Source: an uncultured Bacilli bacterium
GTDB taxonomy: Bacteria; Bacillota_I; Bacilli_A; RF39; UBA660
Length of the DNA: 26,941 nt
Reading direction: 5' to 3'
NCBI GenBank assembly: GCA_944364005.1
Contig: CALVVW010000014.1
Location: 1-26,941 of the forward strand
Part shown: positions 20,822-26,941 of the stretch, one piece after another
How positions within the stretch are numbered: position 1 is the stretch's first letter
How the letters are laid out: every line of letters begins with the position of its first letter
Position numbers and translations under genes: made by a program
Notes under the pieces: generated by a model
What the model saw: the letters and a program-made list of their open reading frames with translations, nothing else
Told to the model about the DNA's origin: nothing
Database searches by the model: none

Positions 20822-21622
20822 ATGAAAGAAATAAGATTATGTGATAATGGGGATTTAGATGAGGTTGCGGAATTATGCCAAGAATATCATTTGGGAATTG
20901 AAGTACAAGCCTTTCATGATCCTTATATAGAAAATTTTGATGAGGTATTAGAGAAGCATAAATTAGTACTTGCTAATATTGAGGGAGGAAAAAGTTTGCA
21001 TGCTCCTTTCTGGGATCTAAATCTTGGAACTAAAATGAAGGGTATAAGACAAGAGACTATGGATATGTTTAATTATGCTTATAAGATTGCTAAAAGTTTA
21101 GAATGTACAGAAATAGTTGTTCATAATGGATATATTCCAGGAACTAGTTGGTATGATGGCTGGGTGATGAGAGCTACTAATTTTTGGAAAGAATTTTTTG
21201 CAGATAAAGATGATTCTATTACGATGTGTATTGAGAATCAATTTGAAAATGATAGTGAACTATTAATAAAGGAAATTGATGCTGTAAATGATCCGAGGTT
21301 AAAGGTATGTTTAGATATTGGACATGCCAATGCAAATTCTAATATGCCAGTTGAAGATTGGATTACATCTTTAGGAGATAGAATTCATTATTTTCATCTA
21401 CACAATAATCATGGAAAAACGAATGCTTTAGGATATAACACAGATGATGAACATCTAGCAATTGGAGATGGAACGATTGATATTAAGCGAGTACTAGAAT
21501 TAGCAGAAGAACATTGTCCGGATGCTATTTGGAATGTAGAAACTAAAACAAAATATTTAGAAAAGTCAATCACCCTGTTACAAGAAATGAATTATATAAA
21601 TGCAGATACTTTGACAAAGTAA
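20822..21622 (+). CDS. Sugar phosphate isomerase/epimerase-like TIM barrel
   Basis: The protein has 266 residues. It follows the xylose isomerase-like / AP endonuclease family 2 barrel: Glu27 (GIEVQAF), His60 (SLHAPF), His101 (IVVHNGY), Glu138 (CIENQFEN), Asp165 and His168 (LDIGHAN), His192 and His194 (FHLHNN), His211 (DDEHLAIGDG) and a late Glu in WNVET. These positions supply the divalent metal site used by isomerases and epimerases of this fold. Substrate specificity is not readable; AP endonuclease activity is less likely at this length and lacks the family IV signature spacing. GTAGGAGGTAAAG is a strong ribosome binding site. It is transcribed alone. Confidence 0.85.
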   Translation: MKEIRLCDNGDLDEVAELCQEYHLGIEVQAFHDPYIENFDEVLEKHKLVLANIEGGKSLHAPFWDLNLGTKMKGIRQETMDMFNYAYKIAKSLECTEIVVHNGYIPGTSWYDGWVMRATNFWKEFFADKDDSITMCIENQFENDSELLIKEIDAVNDPRLKVCLDIGHANANSNMPVEDWITSLGDRIHYFHLHNNHGKTNALGYNTDDEHLAIGDGTIDIKRVLELAEEHCPDAIWNVETKTKYLEKSITLLQEMNYINADTLTK

Positions 21623-21635
21623 TAGTGCCAGTTTA

Positions 21636-21669
21636 TTTAAAAAGTCATATTAATTTGACTTTTTTTAAA
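21636..21669 (+). terminator. Terminator after isomerase-like gene
   Basis: TTTAAAAAGTCA pairs with TGACTTTTTTTAAA around a short AT loop. A TATAAT for the next gene follows at 21674-21679. Confidence 0.8.
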
Positions 21670-21703
21670 TAAGTTATAATGGATAAGAAAATAAGGAGGT
21701 TAT

Positions 21704-22327
21704 ATGAAAGTATTAATATTAAATGGTAGTCCAAGAAGTCATGGTTGTACGGCTAGAGCTTTAGAGGAAGTGGAAAAAACTTTACACGAAGAGGGAATAG
21801 AAACTGAGACTGTTTTAGTTGGAAATAAAGATGTTAGAGGTTGTATTGCTTGTAGGAGTTGTGCAAGTACCGGAAAATGTGTTTTTGATGATATTGTAAA
21901 TGAAATTGCTCCAAAGTTTGAAAGTGCTGATGGAATTATTATTGGTACACCAGTATATTATGCTGGTTCTAATGGTACGATATTATCATTATTAGATAGA
22001 CTATTTTTTAGTACGCATTTTGATAAGTCTATGAAGGTAGGAGCTTGCGTTATCTCTTCTAGACGAGCAGGTTCTACATCAGCATATGATGAAGTTAATA
22101 AATATTTTGGAATTTGCTCTATGCCTATTGTAACAAGTACCTATTGGAATGAAGTACATGGATCAAAGGCAGAGGATGTAGAAAAAGATAAAGAAGGATT
22201 ACAAACGATGAGAAATTTAGGACGTAATATGGCTTTTTTAATGAAGTCTATTCAGTTAGGAAAAGAAAAATATGGTTTGCCTAAAAATGAAAAAGGTACG
22301 TTTACTAATTTTTCTGATGGTCTTTAG
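21704..22327 (+). CDS. Flavodoxin-fold NAD(P)H-dependent FMN reductase, iron-sulfur-flavoprotein-like
   Basis: The protein has 207 residues. The start MKVLILNGSPRSHGCTARAL is the FMN phosphate loop of NADPH-dependent FMN reductases. GCIACRSCASTGKC at 46-59 supplies four cysteines (47, 50, 53, 59) spaced like the compact cluster motif of iron-sulfur flavoproteins, though some relatives keep these cysteines without a cluster. GTPVYYAGSNG (81-91) contacts the flavin ring. It probably reduces quinones, nitro compounds or an electron carrier. TAAGGAGG precedes the start. The rhomboid gene follows by 30 bases without a terminator, so they may share a transcript. Confidence 0.88.
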   Translation: MKVLILNGSPRSHGCTARALEEVEKTLHEEGIETETVLVGNKDVRGCIACRSCASTGKCVFDDIVNEIAPKFESADGIIIGTPVYYAGSNGTILSLLDRLFFSTHFDKSMKVGACVISSRRAGSTSAYDEVNKYFGICSMPIVTSTYWNEVHGSKAEDVEKDKEGLQTMRNLGRNMAFLMKSIQLGKEKYGLPKNEKGTFTNFSDGL

Positions 22328-22357
22328 AATATTGTAACAAATGGATAGGAGTTCATT

Positions 22358-22963
22358 ATGTTAGAAGATGTAATATATAGATTTCAGTATAATTCTGTAG
22401 TAATACTTACTTTTTTCTTTTTGTGTCTTGTAATATTAATCATAGATAAAATATTTAAAGGTAAGTTTATCAATTACTTTTTTGTAACTTATAGAGGAGA
22501 TTCTCTACTTAATCCACTTACTTATTTTAAATTGATTTCTCATTCTCTAGGTCATGCAGATTGGGATCATTTGTATAATAATTTTGTTAAGATATTATTA
22601 ATTGGTCCTATGATGGAAGAAAAGTATGGTTCTATAAATTTATTAATTATGTTAGTTCTCACTTCTTTAGTGATTGGAATTATAAATAGAATATTTAGTA
22701 AGCGAGGATTATATGGCGCTAGTGGAATTGCCTATATGTTAATTGTTTTAAGTTCTTTTGTTAATATTCAAGGAGGAAAGATTCCCGTTACTTTAGCTTT
22801 GATTATTTTATTCTTTGTTGTGGATGAAATTATTCAATTATTGAAGAGAAAAAAGAATGATAATATTTCTCATTTAGGACATTTAACAGGAGCATTATGC
22901 GGATTGGTATTTGGAATACTTAGCATGAATGGTATAGATTTAGTGCATAGTATCCTTAAATAG
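22358..22963 (+). CDS. Rhomboid-family intramembrane serine protease
   Basis: The protein has 201 residues with about six hydrophobic spans. Family hallmarks: GHADWDHLYNN (65-75), the HxxxN motif of the second helix; GASG at 120-123 with catalytic Ser122; and SHLGHLTGALCG with His172 at the position of the catalytic histidine (the usual AHLGG reads SHLGH here). These suggest an active Ser-His dyad. It would cleave membrane helices of unidentified substrates. A ribosome binding site, GGATAGGAG, lies upstream. It is probably in one transcript with the flavodoxin-like reductase. Confidence 0.85.
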   Translation: MLEDVIYRFQYNSVVILTFFFLCLVILIIDKIFKGKFINYFFVTYRGDSLLNPLTYFKLISHSLGHADWDHLYNNFVKILLIGPMMEEKYGSINLLIMLVLTSLVIGIINRIFSKRGLYGASGIAYMLIVLSSFVNIQGGKIPVTLALIILFFVVDEIIQLLKRKKNDNISHLGHLTGALCGLVFGILSMNGIDLVHSILK

Positions 22964-22976
22964 AAAGGAATTAATC

Positions 22977-23000
22977 ATGATTATTTTGATTAAGATATAA
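22977..23000 (+). CDS. Possible 7-residue leader frame
   Basis: ATG at 22977 follows AAAGGAA and encodes MIILIKI before TAA at 22998-23000, six bases ahead of the next gene, which lacks its own ribosome binding site. It may couple translation into that gene. A -10-like TATAAT at 22996-23001 overlaps its end, so the alternative is a leaderless transcript that excludes this frame. Confidence 0.3.
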   Translation: MIILIKI

Positions 23001-23006
23001 TGTAAG

Positions 23007-24068
23007 ATGAATAAGAATATAAAAATTGAAGATTATCAAAGCGATATAAAGCAAGGAAATTATGAAAAAATAATGGATATAATAGAAGGCAGAGCTCTAG
23101 ATTTAACAAAAGAAATTGCTGCCGAGCAAAATATAGAATTATCTTTAGAAAATAATGCTGATAAAGAAAAAAAGTATTATGCCATCATTCGTTGCTTTGA
23201 TGGTAATGATGCTTATTTTGAGTCTGTTTCGGCACTTATGAATATGTTTTTAGATTGGTATTCTGATAATGAGCTTAAGTTATATGATAAGAAGAGTATG
23301 GTAACTATAAGTATTAGATTATATAATAGAGTCTTATCTTCATTCGAAATGTATCAAAAAGTGAAAGAGGAAATTTGTGAAAAAGGATATGATGTATTAA
23401 AACAACAAAAGATAGATAGACTAATTCAATTGTTTAAAGAAATGCTAACATATAAAAAGGTAGCATATGAAGATGATTGGGATTTCTCTAAATGGATAGA
23501 TGTAATGGATTGTAAATATCATTTTTATCATGAAGAGTTTGTGAATATTTTGGATGCGGTTTCTACTAGCTCTATAACGAAAAATTTTGAAGATGTTAGA
23601 TATGATTCTATTGATGTAGATTGTGTAGAAGTAATTCTTATGTTGGATTCTTTCTATGATTTTTTAACATACAAAGATGGAATTTATAAAGAGTTTGCTA
23701 ATTATTATCGTGATTTTGAATTAAAAGATGGTGAGACATATAAGGATTTATATGATAGAGAGAAAGAAAAACTTAGAAAATTATTTATGGAAATGTTAGA
23801 TTTTTTGGATGTTTCTTATCCTAATGATGATTTTGATAGTTTGACTTCTTTGATTAGAGAACATTATCCTTATTATTTTGATACTATGGTTAGTTTAAAG
23901 GTCACACTTGCTGATCCTAAATCAACTTATATTGTAGAATTAAATGATATGGAAGATATTTATGAGAGTTTTTCTAAAAATTATAAAAGACACGATGAGT
24001 TTATGAAAAAGTATTATGATGAGGGAAAAGATTTTTTAGATGATGATATTGAATTTATAGATGAATAG
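23007..24068 (+). CDS. Acidic helical protein of unknown function
   Basis: The protein has 353 residues, is soluble, is rich in Asp, Glu, Tyr and Phe, and has no signal peptide or membrane segment. It seems all-helical, with repeated aromatic-acidic stretches such as DWDFSKWIDVMD (about 157-168) and LMLDSFYDFLTYKDG. I recognise no domain. There is no Shine-Dalgarno before ATG 23007; instead TATAAT at 22996-23001 lies so close that the transcript could begin at the start codon, or translation may be coupled to a 7-codon frame at 22977. Its own terminator follows. It neighbours the double metallopeptidase-like gene, but a shared role is not shown. Confidence 0.7.
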   Translation: MNKNIKIEDYQSDIKQGNYEKIMDIIEGRALDLTKEIAAEQNIELSLENNADKEKKYYAIIRCFDGNDAYFESVSALMNMFLDWYSDNELKLYDKKSMVTISIRLYNRVLSSFEMYQKVKEEICEKGYDVLKQQKIDRLIQLFKEMLTYKKVAYEDDWDFSKWIDVMDCKYHFYHEEFVNILDAVSTSSITKNFEDVRYDSIDVDCVEVILMLDSFYDFLTYKDGIYKEFANYYRDFELKDGETYKDLYDREKEKLRKLFMEMLDFLDVSYPNDDFDSLTSLIREHYPYYFDTMVSLKVTLADPKSTYIVELNDMEDIYESFSKNYKRHDEFMKKYYDEGKDFLDDDIEFIDE

Positions 24069-24086
24069 AGATGTTCATCTTTTTTC
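24060..24086 (+). terminator. Terminator after the acidic protein gene
   Basis: GATGAA at 24060-24065 pairs with TTCATC at 24074-24079, followed by TTTTTT. The hairpin starts in the last codons of the gene and argues against a translation start at 24061. Confidence 0.7.
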
Positions 24087-24102
24087 CTTTTTGGTAATAT
24101 GC

Positions 24103-24108
24103 TATAAT
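24103..24108 (+). promoter_or_regulatory. -10 element of metallopeptidase-like gene
   Basis: TATAAT at 24103-24108 places the transcript start near 24115, downstream of the ATG at 24061 and upstream of the preferred start 24133. No clear -35. Confidence 0.5.
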
Positions 24109-24132
24109 TTTTTTAGTTTGGATGGTGATTGT

Positions 24133-25494
24133 ATGGCAGCAAGTTTTATGGTTGAATGTGATAAAAAATTGGATTATATAGATGAGTTGGAAGAGAAACT
24201 AAAACAAGAGTCATCAAGAATTTTAAGTTTTTTTGAACTAGATGGTCTAAAGCAACAAAAAAAGATAAAAATATGGACTGATAGAGAAAAATATCGAAGA
24301 TACTTAGAACAGTATGTAGATAAATATTATGAGTGGATGGATGGAGATACTCATGATGGAAATATTAATATGCTTTCTATCGAAGAATGTAGGAAAACAA
24401 AAGCTCATCAAGATATGACTTTAGAAGAAATGTTAGAAGTAATTGTTCACGAATTTGTGCATACTTGTCAACAAGAAATTAATCCGGATGCTGAGAATGT
24501 AGAATGGTTTTGGGAAGCCTTAGCAACCAATTTAGCTAATCCTTTTGATTGTGTTGCTAGTATGCAATGTGAAGATGATGAGCTTATATATCATTTAAAT
24601 GATGTTCCATATAGTTATCAAATTTGTTTTACGATAGGTAAGTTCATATTGGAGTCCTATTCTCACGAAAAAATTATGGATTATGTTAGAAATCCAGATA
24701 AATTAAGAAAAGATGCCAAAACAATTTTTAAAGAAGAGCGAGAATGGTTTCGTAAAAAATATTTACCATTATCGTCATCTCCTAAAGCAGAAAATGAGGA
24801 TTTTAGGATTTTTGCTGCAGATAATTTGAATGATTTCGCAACAGATTGTTTAGCAACTATCACCGAACAGAAACAGAAAATATTAGATTTCTTCGGGCTA
24901 GATCACTTTAGAAAAGTAGAGGTTAATTTATTTGATAATCAAGAAATATTTCTAAATTTTATTAAAAAATTACGTTGGTCGAAGGCAAAGATACCAGAAT
25001 ATTGCAGGGGAACATATGATAATAATATAGTAAATTTATCTATTACAACACCTGAAGAAAATCCTAAAAAATTGATGAGTTTAATACTACATGAATTTAT
25101 CCATATCATTTATAATTTACAGACAGATAGAAGGATTGTATGGTTAGATGAAGGACTTGCCATGAACTTATCCGGAGAAAAGGACGATTTGTTAGATGAT
25201 ACTTTATTTCGTAATTTCTTTGAAGAAAAGATAATATCAAAAAATCTACCAGAGAATATAAATACTTTAGTTCATGGAACACAATTTATGAATAATTCTT
25301 ATGATGGATATTCATTATCATATGTTGCAGTTAGGTATTTATTAGAGACAAAACCTAAACCAGAAATAGAAGAGATAACTAAAAATAGTGAGAAAGCTTT
25401 GGAATTAGGAATGGTTATTTTACCAGAAGCAGTTGATTATTATAAAGAAAAATTTTCTATAAATAGGGATATAAAACCGACTAGTAAAAAATAA
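24133..25494 (+). CDS. Protein with two gluzincin-type metallopeptidase domains
   Basis: The protein has 453 residues from ATG 24133, chosen because a terminator and promoter lie after the upstream ATG 24061 and GGATGGTGAT precedes it. The two halves each carry a zinc protease core. The first is HEFVH at 106-110 with WFWEALATNLA (Glu128) 18 residues on. The second is HEFIH at 320-324 with WLDEGLAMNLS (Glu340) 16 residues on. Both are HExxH plus a distal glutamate, the gluzincin plan. Each half opens with a helical segment containing ILSFFELDGL or ILDFFGLDHF, which confirms an internal duplication. There is no signal peptide, so it acts in the cytoplasm or leaves by another route. The substrate is unknown. 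Confidence 0.75.
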   Translation: MAASFMVECDKKLDYIDELEEKLKQESSRILSFFELDGLKQQKKIKIWTDREKYRRYLEQYVDKYYEWMDGDTHDGNINMLSIEECRKTKAHQDMTLEEMLEVIVHEFVHTCQQEINPDAENVEWFWEALATNLANPFDCVASMQCEDDELIYHLNDVPYSYQICFTIGKFILESYSHEKIMDYVRNPDKLRKDAKTIFKEEREWFRKKYLPLSSSPKAENEDFRIFAADNLNDFATDCLATITEQKQKILDFFGLDHFRKVEVNLFDNQEIFLNFIKKLRWSKAKIPEYCRGTYDNNIVNLSITTPEENPKKLMSLILHEFIHIIYNLQTDRRIVWLDEGLAMNLSGEKDDLLDDTLFRNFFEEKIISKNLPENINTLVHGTQFMNNSYDGYSLSYVAVRYLLETKPKPEIEEITKNSEKALELGMVILPEAVDYYKEKFSINRDIKPTSKK

Positions 25495-25506
25495 TACTAA
25501 TCGTTT

Positions 25507-26307
25507 TTAATTTAATAATTTTAATTGTTCATCTGTAATACTTGATAATATTAGAAATCGTTCTTCTTTCATTTTTCCTTCTTTTATTAGCTGTGCATTA
25601 TGAGACTCTAAGTTTGATAGTACAGTAAGTTCATAAATACTGGCGTAGTCTCTCATATTAGTAGTTTTTGCCAAAGTGGGATTTAGATTTCTCCATTCTT
25701 TTGCAGTTGATTTAAAAATAATAACATTTAATATATCCGCTTCTTCCGCATATTTTAGCCAGGTTTTATCTTTTTAATAATCAGTTTTTGGTAATATATA
25801 ATTTTTAATGGCATTGGTATGAATTAAATAGTTGTTTTTTGTTAGTATTCTTTTTGTATTCCATTCGATACCTTTATTTTCTTTTTCTTTTAGTCTTTGA
25901 AATTCTTTGATTAAATATAATTTAAAAACTGGACTAATTGCTGATGCAAATTCAAACGCTATATCTTTATGTGCATAGGTTCCTCCATATTTACCACGCT
26001 TAGAATAGATTCCTATGGCGTTTGTTTTTCTTATATATTCAGAAACACTTAAGGTAAAAGTTGGAAGACCTGCTTGTTTTTTAAGCCCGTCAAATTCGAC
26101 GGGTTTAAAATTAGGATTGTAGAGTATTTCCCATGTTTCTAAAAATTCTAGTGTATTTCTGTTTCTTAACCAGTTCTTTATAATATCATCGATTGATGAA
26201 TTTCCATCCTTTGCTTTAGCAATATCTGAAATACATATATAGTCTGTAGCATTCGTTTGTACAACGGATATTTGAATATTATTTACGGTGATTGTATTGT
26301 TGTTCAT
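25507..26307 (-). pseudogene. KilA-N domain gene interrupted by one stop codon
   Basis: On the minus strand, ATG 26307 opens a 177-residue frame with the KilA-N domain (ISDIAKAKDGNSSIDDIIKNWLRNRNTLEFL, then KRGKYGGTYAHKDIAFEFASAISP). It stops at TAA, 25774-25776. The same frame then continues without another stop to 25507 and encodes typical KilA-N C-terminal sequence (KDKTWLKYAEEADILNV, later STAKEWRNLNP, NMRDYASIYELTVLSNLESHNAQLI). So the ancestral protein had about 266 residues and a single nonsense change split it. KilA-N proteins are phage- and mobile-element-type DNA-binding factors. The shortened N-terminal protein could still bind DNA. GAAAGGGAAAAACT before the start is a usable ribosome binding site. 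Confidence 0.85.
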
Positions 26308-26510
26308 AGTTTTTCCCTTTCATTTGTTATGAGCACTTTAAAATTTCTCTAACTAGGTCAAAATAGGAAAAACAAGAAATGGTCAAAGATAGTTATAAAA
26401 AAATATAATTTACTTTCTAAAAATAGAGAAACATATTAGAAATAATGTTTAAATGTTAAGTTTACTAACTATTTAAAATATGATATTCTAATATTAAGTA
26501 GAGGGATTAT

Positions 26511-26941
26511 ATGTATACAAAAACAATTTCTTCTCCATTAGGAGATTTAGTTTTGGTTAGCGATGGAGAATATTTAACAGGTCTTTTTATCGCTGGTCAG
26601 AAATATTTTATGGACGGATTTTCGAAAGAATTACATAAAAAGGATGACTTAGAAATATTTCATATGGTAGAGGAGTGGCTAAAATTTTATTTTGCAGGAG
26701 ATAATCCAAATATTAAGAATGTAAAGTTAAAACCGCAGGGAACTTTCTTTAGACAAACTGTATGGCAAGAATTATTAAATATTCCATATGGCGATACCAT
26801 TACTTATAAAGAATTAGGAAAGAAAGTTTCGAAAACCTTAGGTAAAAGTTCTATGTCATCTCAAGCAATCGGTGGTGCTGTAGGACATAATCCTATTTCC
26901 ATTATTATTCCTTGTCACAGAGTAATTGGAACTGATGGTAG
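26511..26941 (+). CDS. ogt: Methylated-DNA-protein-cysteine methyltransferase, partial
   Basis: The frame from ATG 26511 runs off the window after 143 codons. It encodes the Ogt/MGMT family: an N-terminal domain opening MYTKTISSPLGDLVLVSDGE, then TFFRQTVWQELLNIPYG (78-94), SSQAIGGAVGHNP (116-128), and the active site IPCHRVIGTDG with Cys135. The enzyme repairs O6-alkylguanine in DNA by moving the alkyl group to this cysteine, once per protein. About 20-30 residues are missing at the C-terminus. AGAGGGATT precedes the start. It is divergent from the broken KilA-N gene. Confidence 0.92.
   Translation, partial: MYTKTISSPLGDLVLVSDGEYLTGLFIAGQKYFMDGFSKELHKKDDLEIFHMVEEWLKFYFAGDNPNIKNVKLKPQGTFFRQTVWQELLNIPYGDTITYKELGKKVSKTLGKSSMSSQAIGGAVGHNPISIIIPCHRVIGTDG

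Noticed and set aside
24061..24132. Upstream ATG of the double metallopeptidase-like gene
   Set aside because: It lies inside the previous gene's end and terminator hairpin and upstream of the TATAAT at 24103-24108; the added residues do not look like part of the domain.
25774..25776. Reassigned TAA codon (read as glutamine) in the KilA-N gene
   Set aside because: TAA is the normal stop of most other genes in the window, so recoding would destroy them. A point nonsense mutation or sequencing error is simpler.

Overview
The window is AT-rich DNA from a low-GC Gram-positive-type bacterium, most likely an uncultured or gut-associated Bacilli/Erysipelotrichia-like lineage. The grounds are A/T-rich codon use, strong AGGAGG-type ribosome binding sites, TATAAT promoters, and families common in Bacillota: HxlR, NatAB, RarA, an ABC-F with an attenuator leader, and the SirTM/Zn-macrodomain pair. 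TGA ends normal genes here (for example at 14039-14041) and tryptophan is TGG, so the standard bacterial code applies. The exact taxon cannot be fixed from the sequence. Nearly all genes are on the + strand; the two exceptions are a TetR gene and a broken KilA-N gene.

Layout. 1-532: no protein gene, but a 222-base nested palindrome lies between exact 17-base direct repeats. 533-4600: an accessory block of regulators with two paralogous XRE repressors carrying membrane tails, an alpha/beta hydrolase, a third XRE regulator, a degraded stretch and a RhuM-Fic/Doc fusion. 4600-7605: a metallo-beta-lactamase-fold-like protein, then a three-gene operon HxlR - zinc macrodomain - SirTM sirtuin. Promoters of the first gene and of the operon share one sequence block at the same distance from the -10. 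This looks like a stress-responsive, reversible protein ADP-ribosylation module.

7605-8885: the most striking region. Three near-identical units each encode the same 27-residue single-helix peptide behind a strong Shine-Dalgarno. Each also has, on the opposite strand, a conserved promoter (TTGAAA-like, exactly 17 bases, TATGAT) that would drive a ~105-nt RNA into a hairpin plus T-run terminator, antisense to the peptide mRNA 3' end. This is a triplicated candidate type I toxin-antitoxin system. Between copies the changes in the antisense RNA fall mostly in hairpin loops and one linker.

8885-11300: an ABC-F ribosome-protection-type ATPase behind a two-stage leader (short ORF, terminator, second short ORF, alternating hairpins over its ribosome binding site), followed by a flavin-reductase-family protein. 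11300-14340: an Ig-like anchored protein and, divergently, a TetR repressor facing a small protein of four 11-residue repeats, two membrane proteins and a DUF5661 protein. The two promoters overlap and carry two copies of one operator sequence.

14340-25500: mostly separately transcribed housekeeping-like genes: rarA, a membrane thioredoxin-like protein, natAB, an ABC exporter, a TIM-barrel isomerase/epimerase, a flavodoxin-like reductase with a rhomboid protease, an unrecognised acidic protein, and a protein with two gluzincin-type metallopeptidase domains. 25500-26941: a KilA-N gene broken by one in-frame stop, and the first 143 codons of a methylated-DNA-cysteine methyltransferase running off the end.
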